Positions 12,140 to 23,080 of a stretch of DNA of 64,000 nt are shown piece after piece (within the stretch, counting starts at the first letter, position 1; each line of letters starts with the position of its first letter). The translations under genes and the position numbers were made by a program. The notes under the pieces are model-generated. The model searched no databases. It had not been told where the DNA came from and worked only from the letters and a program-made list of their open reading frames with translations. Source of the DNA: Ectobius pallidus (lineage: Eukaryota; Arthropoda; Insecta; Blattodea; Ectobiidae); NCBI GenBank assembly GCA_964059195.1, contig CAXKWD010000006.1:68155073-68219072 (forward strand). The letters run 5' to 3'.

Positions 12140-14530
12140 TTGAATACATATTTGACTTCCCTTATCGATTCATAACCTACATATTGTTGCAAAAGGATGT
12201 CCAATTTTCATTATCAATTGGACGCACATTATTTTGTATCGATCACAAATAACATTTTGTTGGTAAAATCTTATAATGTAATATAAATTTACTCACGACT
12301 GCCATAATGCTAACTTTACGTGTTCTCTATTCTATTCCATTCTAGGTGCTTAATATCAATATAATCATGACTTTGTTAGTGCTATATAACATGTACAACA
12401 ACGATCTGTATATGGAATGTAGGTCACGCATAACGACAACAAGTCTTCCTAAATTATATGCAAATGGCTTAAGTTACTAAGGTTCAACCAACATCTAAAG
12501 GTTTTTATTTTTTCACGACTTTGATTTATGAGAATGGTTTGATACTCTTCCTTTTACCCAACGACAGTAATTATGATGAAGAAGTGCTTTTTAGCAAACT
12601 AAAGGAAGAAAGTGGATGCATGTTGAAAGTTGATAAACTCAGAAAGGAAGAAATTTATAACTCAACGTAGAAAATAATAGGCAAGAGAATGTGAAATTTT
12701 CGCTTTGAAGTGTACCTGACTTTAAGGTATTTAAATTGAGATAATTTAGTACCGTAACGCTTTACATTTTATCTCACAAAGCAGTATTTGAAGGATGAAA
12801 ATTGCAGACCACTTATGACCAAGGGTTATATCAATTTTCCGGCACTCTGAACACTGCGATCTTCTATTAAAATTGCCGAATCCAGAACCCAAAAACATAT
12901 CAATTAATACATAAACGAACAATTTCAATACTTTTGTTTTGAAGAATTGCCATGTGTTTTATGGGTTGTGTTAGCATGCGTTTACTGAACACATAATTCC
13001 AATATAATTACAGACGCGGACAATATTATTTTATTTACTCAAAACCGCTTTAGTAATTAGAAATTTTCCAGACAAATCAAAGCTAATGTGCTGCATCTGA
13101 TAGAAATTATATTTCATGGTATTTGAATACAGATACAGAAACAATAGACTTATGGATGAATCTTACCGCATAAAATAATAATTACCGAGTTTACCCAGCA
13201 AACGATTGAATTCTATGCAACTATTTCACTGGACCTAAATTGACTTGAAACTGAAGTTTCGAAAGGACGTTACTTTCTCGATCAATGAATTTGTAATTAT
13301 GACATTTAACAAAATTAAATACAACATAGATCTAGGACGTAGATTCGTATTGTAGTTGACTTGAAACTATTATGTGGGATTCAGTTATGTATTTTGTTTT
13401 ATTTTCCTGTTGCGTGAACGATCTCTAAATAAAAAACAGACATATAAGCTAATTTAAACTTTGGAATGGACTCCCAAGTAGTGGCAAAGAGATAGCAATG
13501 TCGATAAATCACTTAATAATGCACGAGTCTTCGTGAAACAATTTCATTATATAAATTAGATAGCACGTTTAGAAAATTAACACAGTATTCAACAGGTTTT
13601 ACTTGTGTAATTAAGTCTTTCGAATGATGAAACTTTGCATGGTGTATGGTAGTTTGGGTAATCGTTTCTGACATGCTAAATACCGTTTAAATGGAATTTC
13701 GTAAAATATCACTGACTACTCTTTATTTTTTCATTTAAAGAACTGAAACTGAGTTCCTCATTCGTAATATCATTTTCTGTGAGATCCTAAAATGATAGTG
13801 CTGCAGAGTTAAAAGTCATTATCACATTATTTTAACTTCGTAATCTGTAAGTGGACCTGAACACGTAATGCATAAAATGCTTCTGTGGCTCAGAAAATGC
13901 TTAATTTTTATGAATATGGACGAGATATCTCTTTCTTTAATGGAAAAAGTACTAAATGAATGGCAAGGAATCGTAGCGTACTTTTGTCTGTGGTGTAAAA
14001 AGCTTAATTAAATGCAAGCAAGGAAAATATGCTTACTAAACTTTTATTTTTCTCGAGTAAATGGATGTCTACTATTAGTCTTATCTAGGCCTACAACTAG
14101 TGCTTATTTATGAATTATTAAGGAGGAAGAATATTTTGTCCTCATTATTAGAGGAAACAAAAGTTTTATAGGAAAACAATCGAATCGGAGAAAAAAATAC
14201 GAAATAATATAATTGAAGAATAATGCAAAAGTTACATGGAAAAAATAATACGTAATTCAAATAACTGCAGTTCATATAACTTGGAACTGTGAAAAGTAAA
14301 ATAAGAACTATTTTTAGATAATGTAATCATCTCATCAGTTCAGCATTCCGACACCTAACAATCGAGGTTACTTTTAAAATAATTTATAAGTATATCTGGA
14401 AATAGATTACACACTATGCATGAAGATAACATATCTGATAGGATCTAGTATTTCAAAATGCAGTTTCTTCAGATGGGCTTTACCTAAGCCTGATCAAAAG
14501 AGATTATAATCTCGAATTATAATTCTTTCA
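12140..14530. other. AT-rich stretch with no supported gene
   Basis: No transposon ends, tRNA-like arms or coding motif recognised. The open frames are short and AT-driven. Confidence 0.5.
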
Positions 14531-14665
14531 CACAGGCCGTGTGTAGGCTAAGCTGGATAGGTAGAGTCACACTAAAAAAAATCAATGCCATTTGAACCAC
14601 AGATCTTCGGCACTCCATGTCACTGCTCTGCCACTTGAGTTACCTACGAAGGCAACATGCCGGTA
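14530..14665 (-). repeat. tRNA-derived SINE (SINE F), copy 1
   Basis: On the minus strand, GTAACTCAAGTGGCAGAGCAG gives an A box (about 14622-14644) and GTGGTTCAAATGG a B box (about 14592-14604). The body then reads GTGTGACTCTACCTATCCAG and CGGCCTGTGTGAAAGAATTA, which recurs at 58760-58815 as CTGACTCTACCTTTCCA and CGGTCAGTGTGAAAGAATTA. The shared non-tRNA body establishes a dispersed family. Confidence 0.7.
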
Positions 14666-15043
14666 CAAGCCCGGGCCTTAAAGTACTTACGAGTTTGTAA
14701 GTCGTCACTGGATATATTTATCTCCTGTCTCGTTAATCAGTTCTTCCAATTATTTAATTTTGATAAAAGAAGATTAATCTGTATTATTGTTTTAATAATT
14801 AAAATGATTGTACCATTATTGATATTATGAGTAATTTCTGCCTGAATAGGTATAACTTCGACCTCAACAGCGCCCAGTATTTCAGTATTTCCAGTCAGGT
14901 GGAAATACTTATCTTGTTATTTCGGATCATGTAATATATCTTTACTTACCTTGTAATTTCGAAATCTTTACATGCCTTCCGTTCCATGGTGTAGCGATCA
15001 AAATGACTGGTTTACTCGAAATAAGGTCAAAGTGAGAAACTCT

Positions 15044-15721
15044 GTGGTCACGGTAAGGGCGTACGGTAAGGAGGGGTTCAGGGGGTTGAAACCCCTCCCG
15101 AAATATCTGCAATATTTTAAAGATTATAAATCATGGAACGAAATTTTAAAAAAGCCTGATTCTGTTGTTACATATTTTGCAATTTCGTACATATCAAAGC
15201 ATTATTTAGGATTTATCGTAATTTATTTAAGATTCAAATTTCAAAACCTCGTGGTGTTGATAGTTTTTCAGCTTAATAACGGTGATGTATTACTAGTAAA
15301 CAAAAATCCCTTTGGAATCTGTCGAACGACAACTCGAATACTCCCGCCGAAATCCATCAACCTGTTTGTAAAGCCAGCAGTACTCACGAGCTCATCACAA
15401 AATTATCATGAAGTAATCGGCATTAATCGGGCTTTTTCACCGGTGAATTTACTTTAGAAACGTGCCCTATACTCCATACAGTATTATGATAATTTTTCAA
15501 AAGAAAGTTTTTATTTATAGACTCTAGCTTAAACGAGAAATGGATAGAAATCTCAAGAAAAACAGTTTCAAAGACTGTGCTGTATATTAATTACATTACA
15601 ACTGTTTAGTTATTTTAAAAAAGTAGGCCTAATAATTCACAATGTGCTCAAGGACATGGAGCTGAGACGACTTTACATTGAACCCCTCCCGAACAAAATT
15701 TCACCGTACGCCCGTGGTCAC
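15044..15721. mobile_element. DNA transposon-like element with 8-bp flanking repeat (hAT-like?)
   Basis: GGGCGTACGGT at 15057-15067 is inverted as ACCGTACGCCC at 15703-15713. GTGGTCAC flanks the element on both sides (15044-15051 and 15714-15721), matching the 8-bp target duplication of hAT elements, though on the left five extra bases (GGTAA) separate it from the inverted repeat. The subterminal GAGGGGTTC...GAACCCCTCC motif is also inverted between the two ends and forms an internal hairpin on the left. The 161-codon frame 14972-15457 starts outside the element and shows no transposase motif, so I treat it as chance. Confidence 0.6.
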
Positions 15722-15982
15722 AGTTAATACCTGCTTCTTGTTTTACTGCCTGAATCCATAGATATTTTCAGAATTAACAATCTCAAACGTATAGGTCTAT
15801 AATAAAATTGTATATTGGAGTTCTGGTTTAAAAGTGGTTGCACATAACTTTTTAAAAAGCTTCCACTTAATTTATGCCATTCCTCGAGCATTATCTAACT
15901 TTTGAAAGTTTAGTAAGCATAATAATTCGATACAAATTTATATCCATGTGCACAATTAACACTTTACAAATATACCACAAAG

Positions 15983-15994
15983 CCCCCCCCCCCC
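15983..15994. repeat. Poly-C tract (12 nt)
   Basis: A homopolymer run directly followed by six A. Homopolymer length is prone to sequencing error. Confidence 0.8.
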
Positions 15995-16811
15995 AAAAAA
16001 GTTCATATCTTCAATTTCTTTGTTTCTTTACACTTTGTTTCCCAGTAATCTGTCAAATGGTTTTGAATTAATTTAGTGGATAATAACTTATATAAAACCT
16101 TTCCATCCCCCTACGCGAGAGTTTATGAAAGTGCTGCTCTGTATTAGAACGCTACGGTATGTGCCTGCCGGCTTATTCAAGTTGTTGCGTGATGTTATAT
16201 AGATTCCCTTGTATTGTAGTAGCGTTGAAGTACAGTGGATCGTATTTCTTAATCATCAAAGCCAGCAAGTTCGTTAATGGGCCTTGTAAACACATTTTGT
16301 TTCTTTACCAAATGACACAGTATGAATTTCTTGGCCATGATTGAGATTCGGCTTGAACCTTTGTACAGAGGTAGGGGAGGAAGTAATGCAATTTGGCTCT
16401 AAGTTTCTGTTTATCCGTGGAAAGTCTTTATATAATCCAGGCAACCACAGTGACACAGGTATGGAAGATCTCCTTGCTAAGCTACCTTCCTTCCCCTTAG
16501 TTTCAACTCCTTTTACCTCAAACGAATGTTCCTTAGGCCTGTAACATGTATAAGCTTACTTATAATTGAGTTAGAGTTGCTAAGTCTGGCATCACGCTGC
16601 TGCCACACCACACGCGTATTAATAAAGCCGAGCAAAATAACTGGTCTAGTGGCTAGCATACTCTCATTTCAAGTGTAAGCATTTTACTTCCTTAGACCAA
16701 ATCCGTATGCAAGCCCGAATTAGCTACATTTAACCCAGGACTATATACTGTTATTGCATTGATATTGAACATAAGATCACACTCGTTGGAAAATACATAC
16801 ACTTGCCGCAT

Positions 16812-17098
16812 TCTAAACTGGCGGGTGGAAACCGTTGGAAACAGGTACAGAGTGAGCTCTTGGCACGTTCACCCTTTCTGTCAACGCTATTGTAAGGTTC
16901 TGAAAGGAAAAGTTTGGTTAAGAAACTACCGCCAGTGAATACCAACAAATATGAGGTGGGTCAACATTTTTAGATTAGTTAGTAGCGCAGATCTAGATAG
17001 GTTTTCAAAGAACACAGCCGACACCCAAGGCGTATAGAAAAGGTTTTCTATACGCCTTGGCCGACACCAACAGTGATATCACGACCCGCCAGTTTAGA
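16812..17098. repeat. Inverted pair TCTAAACTGGCGGGT
   Basis: The 15-bp sequence TCTAAACTGGCGGGT (16812-16826) occurs inverted at about 17084-17098. A third partial copy (GAACTGGCGGGT) lies near 17678. No target duplication is visible outside the pair, so it may be a MITE with lost flanks or chance. It encloses the perfect hairpin at 17025-17060. Confidence 0.4.
17018..17068. repeat. Perfect 17-bp hairpin between direct repeats
   Basis: CCAAGGCGTATAGAAAA (17025-17041) is followed by GG and then its exact reverse complement (17044-17060). The 8-bp CCGACACC flanks the structure as a direct repeat (17018-17025 and 17061-17068). An exact arm match with a 2-base loop is expected from a replication template switch or a very young inverted insertion. 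Confidence 0.85.
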
Positions 17099-17099
17099 C

Positions 17100-17330
17100 C
17101 GTGCCAACTGTAATTCTAGTTATTGTAGAAGGAAGCACAAGCAGAGGAAAAAGAGGAAAAAGAAGAAAAATAAGAAGGAAAATAATTAGAAGGCATGATG
17201 AATTTAGACAAGATATCTTACCTTGGACTGATATTATCAAGCGAGTACAAGATAGAGCACAGTTAAAGTAACTGATGAAAAAAGTGACAACTTCGAGACT
17301 AATAGTTTTGAGGAATGACAATTGCTGAGA
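17100..17330 (+). pseudogene. Possible LINE C-terminal tail
   Basis: One frame reads IVEGSTSRGKRGKRRK, then ILPWTDIIKRVQDRAQLK followed by a stop and LMKKV. Basic GKR-rich blocks followed by a VQDRA-type segment are typical of the extreme C-terminus of insect LINE ORF2 proteins, but no reverse-transcriptase motif is preserved, and lysine-rich low-complexity sequence can mimic this. Confidence 0.35.
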
Positions 17331-19080
17331 ATATTCACAGTCTGCACGTGGATTTCTAAGGATCGCTCGCGATCCCGTATTATCAGCTAAAGTCAGTGGT
17401 TCTTAAGATAGCTTTCTGAATATATCTCACGTACAACAACGAAATGTGTTAGGAAAGCGAAAATTCTATTCTTATGCTTAGCACAGCTCTGACATTTCCT
17501 TACCGATACCGTGTTATGCATATCAATTGAGTATCACAACACTCATATTTTACTTTGATGAATATCATCCTATTTCAAGTACATTATTACGGGTAATTAT
17601 GCGTACATTTTAATTTCATATAATCCCGTTATGGCGTATGAGTTACAAGATCAAAGGAACCTTGGACGTGTAGTTCATGAACTGGCGGGTAGGGGAGGCG
17701 AACTGAAAAAGAGGATCTTTAACATAGTGCAAGCAACTAAGTATCACATATGCCTGAGTAACGTGTTCGGTCTCAAGTGGATCTATTTTATAAGATATGT
17801 AATTAAATAAATAAATAAAATAGATAATATTCCTTTAGCTTGCTGAGGAATTGTCTACTGCCACTGAATATGTAAGTTTGTAAATAAATAAATCAGGTAC
17901 ACTAACAGGAAAAGTAAACGTTTCATTGAGGAATACAGTATTTATATTTCATAGTTGGTTTCAACAAGAACCAAAACAAATAAAAACAATAGTTTGAATA
18001 GTATGAATGCAATTAACAAAATAATTTCCCAAGTATACCGTTATTGGCAGAAAAAATGGCAAATTACATCTCGCTGAACAAGGCCTTGAGCTTTTGTTAA
18101 CTTTACTTATCTTCAGCCGAGAGCTGGAATGTACGCATACTAACTCCAGATGTAGAAATTCTTCTCGGTTTTGCAACCTCAGGGATCCTGTTACTAGTGA
18201 AACGTCGGACAACGGCATACTTCTCACCAGGCCGCAAACGCCAGAGGAATTTCTACACGAAATTTCTCGGAAGGAAAGAGTAGGTTGTCTTAGAAATTAT
18301 TAATCCCTAATATTGAAATTCTTGGAAGTGAGAGACCAAGAGACATAAAATCTTTATTGCGAGGTAAATCTAGAAACTTGTGCTATAATACACAAACTCT
18401 GATCCCCGTAGCATAATTCTTATCACCAGGAGGATAAACTTTAATTTTCTCTTTCAGTTTGTTATGCTATATTTGCATCTCTGCGTCTTTCAATTTTTAA
18501 CTCTATAAAATTATCCAGCCGGGCAGAAAAAGAAGACAAAAACTTTAGCATAATACCTGCTAACTGGAAGAAGTTAACTCCACGGACATGACTCCGTACC
18601 AGCCGAGAAAACTTTTAATTTAGTTATTTTCTTCTTCAGTGATGAAAACCTTAACTTGTTAAACTGTTTCAGTTTTTAACCTTCTTCAAAATCTAAATGA
18701 ATTACCCAATTGTATGATAAATGTTTCCCTGTTGCTTTAATGTGATTCCTTTTTTCGTGTTTGCGAAGAAACAAGACAAGATTGTTGATTCAAGAAGTTC
18801 ATCTTTAATTAGATAAATCTCTGCTTGTATTTTGCGTATATTTTCCCTAAAATATTAATCCTGACCAGAGTAAGCCAGCGTGATGAATTTATTGCCGACA
18901 TTCTTGCGTTAAATTTAATCTTTATAATTCTCATATATAAAGTAAGTAGAGTATACAGTATTAAATACATAGGCTTCGTATATAATTAAATACGTACATG
19001 GGCGCAGTTTTCTGTTGAGAAAATCGCCCTACGTCATAGAAAAGCCTCTGCGTTTGTAAAAGCCTACATACAATTTAAAT
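17330..19080. other. Stretch with no supported gene
   Basis: Contains AAAT microsatellites (about 17803-17818 and 17880-17895) and an unclassified higher-complexity patch at 18060-18300 with overlapping open frames of 69 and 88 codons. No family motif was recognised. Confidence 0.45.
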
Positions 19081-19094
19081 GTTGTAGAAGACTG

Positions 19095-19275
19095 GTGGTC
19101 ATCGGGTCGACTCCTCGCCACCTATCGGAAATAATTACCAAGATCAATCGTGGGGGTAAAGGCGATCAATAGGAAAGGCTGATAAACCTTATCTGAAAGG
19201 CTCACATAACAAAAAATCCGGGAGCCTCAACTTCCTGGAATCCTAAAGGCCCCCGCTGCTTATACAGGGAATAAT
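19095..19275 (+). repeat. SINE C copy, diverged
   Basis: GGTCATCGGGTCGACTC, AAGATCAATCGTGGGGGTAAA, AAGGCTGATAAACCTTA, GGGAGCCTCAACTTCCTGG and CAGGGAATAATTT follow the order of the SINE body at 31680-31889. The tRNA head is not preserved, so it is 5' truncated. Confidence 0.8.
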
Positions 19276-19423
19276 TTGATTTACAGTACTTTTCATGATA
19301 GTATTCATTGTAGGTATTGTAAGATTAGGGTCTATCCTACACGCTGTCTTAATTTATCACATTGGCACAAAATATATTTTAGTTAGGATAAACAAAAAAG
19401 TGATTGTGAAAATTATATAGGCC

Positions 19424-19870
19424 TATTTATTATTATTTTATTATTATTATTATTATTTATTTATTACAAGAGATATTACAAGAGGTATTACATTTAGTAA
19501 TACACCCGAATGAGCAAGACTGCTCGTGCTCGGGTGCCGTTTCAAAAATATCAAAGTGAAGAAAGAGGAGAGACAAAGAAATAGAGTGTATAATGTGCTT
19601 AACTAAAAAAGAAAGTAAAACAAAAACATTAAACATAAAAACATAAATACATAAAAGGAGTGAAACAAAAATTACTTAAAAGCTAAAAAATTACAAAAAA
19701 TTCTTTACATATCTATTAAATTTAACAGTGGAGTATGCTGAGAGATCAGGATTTTTTCTGATAATTTTCTATTTGGAAGTATTATTTTGATATTTTGGTA
19801 TGTTTTGCAGAAGTTCTTCCAAGAACCATTGTGAAAACGTATCTTTACCTAAAAAGCCCTCTTCATTACT
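19424..19870 (-). repeat. LINE 3' end, copy 2 (antisense)
   Basis: Positions 19424-19662 are the near-identical reverse complement of the LINE 3' end at 10684-10912, including the TTATT-repeat tail at 19430-19466 and the hairpin at 19504-19536. Beyond it, on the minus strand, a frame ends DLSAYSTVKFNRYVKNFL then stop (about 19755-19700), which fits the C-terminus of LINE ORF2 proteins (hydrophobic residue, V, F, R, K pattern). This copy therefore extends further 5' than copy 1. Confidence 0.75.
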
Positions 19871-20138
19871 ATTGCTAGTTCATTCATTGATTAACAGCCT
19901 ACTGCCTCCGTTTTAATTAATACCTGTACATTCGTTTACAGAATATCCAGATCAATTTGATCATAATCTCTATTATCGCTTAATTCCCCTAGGCTATGTT
20001 CTCGATCTTAAAAGGTAAACGATATTTATTTGTTCTGAAAATATAGCAAATCTCCTTTGCCTGAAAAAAAAAAAGAATGGTATAAAGAAAGTGAGGTTAT
20101 AACAAAAGCTCGCAATATGCAAAGCAATAAGTGGTTTT

Positions 20139-20291
20139 GTACATGAAGGGGGAAAAACGTACCTACTAAAATATCCAATTTGCCGATATGAGCCACTGCG
20201 CATGCCTAGTGGGTTCTAGGCATGCGCAGTGGTTCATATTGGCATCTTGATATTATTTTAGTAGGTCCGCTTTTTTTCTCCCTACCTGTAC
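20139..20291. mobile_element. Palindromic MITE (foldback), copy 1
   Basis: The element is one long imperfect palindrome. The innermost arms CCACTGCGCATGCCTAG (20193-20209) and its complement (20216-20232) are perfect around a 6-nt loop; outer arms carry CTACTAAAATAT and CGTACC/GGTCCGC. Ends are GTAC...GTAC, so TA flanks at each end are possible (Tc1/mariner-like target). A second copy with the same arms lies at 41715-41988. Confidence 0.75.
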
Positions 20292-20842
20292 ATAGCATTA
20301 TTTGTTTTAGTTTTCATTCCATATCTAAGTCTTATGGGAATTTATTTGTATATTTGCATAACAAATGAATAATATAACTTACTTTTCAAGGTAAAGAAAC
20401 TAGCCTATATTTAGTTCTTCTTGCTAGAAAGAACTGCACGCAAACTCTAACCAAAACAAGAATAAACTCTTCTCAAGTTTGGAGAGAATAGCTTGAAATG
20501 GAACAGGATTGTGTGAGTTTGAGTCATACACTGTAAACAAAATGATAAAGAATACAATTCACGCTTCATCTGACAACACATTTTCAATTATCTTATGTTT
20601 TCACTAGCCGTTTCTCTATTACTAGACAAGTGCCCCATTTTCGCCCCTACAATTATTATGGCCAGTTGATTAATTATCTGTACATTATAATATGTTGCAA
20701 TATGAAAATAGATTCATACATTAATACAATTTATTAAAACGTCTTCTGAAAAACCGATATTGCTTGTAAAATCGAAAGTTCAGAAACGAGATCTGAAAGA
20801 TGTTTTCCCACCCCCGTAAAGAAAGTTATATGAGGTTATGAC

Positions 20843-20885
<43 letters not shown>
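20843..20885. repeat. (AAT)n microsatellite
   Basis: About 14 uninterrupted AAT units immediately left of dispersed repeat G copy 1. Confidence 0.9.
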
Positions 20886-20886
<1 letters not shown>

Positions 20887-20904
20887 GAACTAGAAATCTA
20901 TTAT

Positions 20905-21095
20905 ATACAGTGCGTTGTCCGAAGACCCTAATCATTTTGATTGGCTATAGAGGACAGCCAATCAACGGCGGAACCACCACAAATATTAGTATTTGTAACT
21001 ACGGTAAACAGGTTAAGTTCAGATGTGTTACTTAGTAAAGAGCATTCTTTCATTTTCAGAAGTTCTACACATACTTGACATAAACCTTTATATAA
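20905..21095 (+). repeat. Unclassified dispersed repeat G, copy 1
   Basis: TGCGTTGTCCGAAGAC, CATTTTGATTGGCT, GGACAGCCAATCA, ATTAGTAT, TAACTA-GGTAAACA, TCAGATGT and CAGAAGTTCTA occur in this order here and at 44795-45000. An internal inverted repeat GATTGGCT...AGCCAATC is present in both. No coding capacity or ends typical of a known class were recognised. Confidence 0.7.
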
Positions 21096-21229
21096 ACTTG
21101 TCCACTTGAAAGCATATAAGCACGAATTAATTCATATATAATGGGGATAACATAATGGTGTTAAAATAAAATTGTATGGCTCACTCTCTCCAATATTAAG
21201 AATTACAGAAGGCTATTTTTACTGTTATG

Positions 21230-21606
21230 TCGGCCGCGGTGGTCTAGAGGTAGCGTGCCCGCCTCTAGATCCGCAGGGCGCGGGATCAAACCCGGCCGCG
21301 GTCGATGGATTTTTCAGGACGTAATATTCCTGGGCACGGACTCCTCCGGGAGGGACTTTAAGCTGGGGGTCCCGTGTCGTAGATTTACGGCACGTAAAAG
21401 AACTCCAAGCCTAAATTAGAGCCTCTGGACAAAATTTCTCGGCCCTTTCACGTCCAAGAAATACTTAGTTTCCAGAGGGGGTTGCGAGGCGAGGGGCTTA
21501 CCTCTCTCGGAAAATAAGCATATCCAAATTAGTATAGGTAATGGAACCTCCATTGGAGGCCCCTTCGCCCCACCTGGGGATCATAGGGTACCAGATACAG
21601 ATACAG
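21230..21606 (+). mobile_element. Full-length tRNA-derived SINE (SINE B)
   Basis: The head CGGCCGCGGTGGTCTAGAGG contains the A box and GGGATCAAACCCG the B box (variant of GGTTCRANNCC). The body continues through CTCGGCCCTTTCACGTCC and ends in an ATACAGATACAGA repeat tail. It is flanked by a perfect 15-bp target duplication ATTTTTACTGTTATG (21215-21229 and 21607-21621), proving insertion by target-primed reverse transcription and suggesting a recent event. The 3' part recurs at 51957-52150. Confidence 0.93.
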
Positions 21607-22524
21607 ATTTTTACTGTTATGATCCGAAATTATCTCCATTTGCCAATATAAAATTCATACAGTTTATGAGAAAGCATTAACAATACTGAAATTATTATCT
21701 TATAAGAGAAATCAGATCATAAAGAAGGTTATGGCATCAATGCTAAGTTGAATCTCCTCTTAAATGCAGGTATGGAAATATTTTTAATTCTGGGGGAAGA
21801 CTATTGAACAATTTAATTTCGTCGTTACAAACTATTTTGTGTTATATTATATTTTACCAAGCTGCCAGGAACCTGAGTCTCGATGGAACTACGAAGGAAA
21901 AGATTTTCCCTAATTCAGATAATGTTCACGTAGGCTATACAGCAGCTTTTTTGTCAGATTTTGTGAGAAATCTGTATTTATTACTGTATTTATCTACTGA
22001 TGTTTGATTCAACTAGAAGTGGAAGATTTATGTAATGTATAAAAGTCTATAAATGTAATGTAAATAAATTGTTTTACGCCAACAAAATAAAAAATCATTC
22101 ATGTTATCGTTTTGTGTGTGCTGTGGCAGAATAGACGAACTACCCACTGGAAAATATACCAGCATTATAAATGTAGGTAAATTTTAGCTAGCACGAATTG
22201 CTTGTAATGCTTAGGCCTATATTGCGTAACTCGACTAAGAGCACAAAAGAAGGTGGCTGGAAAGAGCAGTTAGCGCAGTCAGAGGGGGAGAGAGAGAGGA
22301 ATACTTTTTCGGTTTTTACCATAACGATCAACACATGATATGTGAAATACTTAAAGAAATATTTCGAATGATGCGACAGTGAAAATAAGATTTCTCAGAA
22401 ATATAGGAACATTTTTTACAATGGTGCAAATTATGTTATTGTAGATTGTGAAGTAATTAGATTCTTTGCGAATATATGAATATTATAAACTTTAAAAATA
22501 ATTACTGGATATACTCAATATTCA

Positions 22525-22815
22525 TTACAATTCTTCACCTTCGATACCGTCACTCAGATCAGAATCGGAATAGACGGAATGTTCTAGCTGAAGAGCATCG
22601 TGTAGGCCAAATTCCCTCCTAAAGTCTTTGCTTGCATATCTCGGCGTGTTATACACTAATTGTCCACGAGGTAGGATTAAATAGTGTCGATTCCTTGTAA
22701 GATTTTCGACGTTAGCAATTTTAAATGTGTTGTTCTTTGTCGCTAAATTTCTCTTCACTTGGGCCCACATCAGCTCTATGGCACTATAGTGATAGTTACA
22801 TAGAAGGAGACGCAA
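22525..22815 (-). pseudogene. DDE transposase remnant (Tc1/IS630-like DDE_3 type)
   Basis: The open frame includes YHYSAIELMWAQVKRNLA and NNTFKIANVENLT. In DDE_3-type transposases this block is LPPYHCxLNPIELxW.QVK, with the third catalytic acidic residue in NPIE; here the asparagine and proline are replaced (SAIE), though the E remains. The C-terminus ends in an acidic tail (SDSDLSDG). The middle does not match the family, so the frame is probably degraded or recombined. No upstream catalytic aspartates or inverted repeats were found. Confidence 0.65.
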
Positions 22816-22984
22816 TGCCTTTCATGCTTAATATCTATGGATCCTAGTCAGTCAGGGAAATTAAGTTACTCTTATTTCACATACAAAGGAGGTGTGAACG
22901 GACAGGCCTTTTGAAATAAAAGTGTGGAAACATAGAGAAGCTCGTTCAGAAGCTCTAGATAAAGTTCTAGTTTTTAAAGAGTAT

Positions 22985-23080
22985 GTAATCTCAAGCCCAG
23001 GACCCGCAGCTTAATGCTCCTATCAACGGATCAGTGACTCTGGGGCTTAGAAATCAGTTAACTGAGCCACCAAAGGCAGC
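22985..23080 (-). repeat. tRNA-like fragment
   Basis: On the minus strand, GGTGGCTCAGTTAACTG gives an A-box-like arm (about 23060-23078) and a TGCGGGTCCTGGGCTTGAGA stretch a poor B box. It could be a decayed SINE head of a family not otherwise seen here. Confidence 0.3.

Noticed and set aside
14972..15457. 161-codon open frame as a possible gene
   Set aside because: It starts outside and ends inside the DNA element at 15044-15721, has no recognisable motif, and crosses the element's left end and hairpin.
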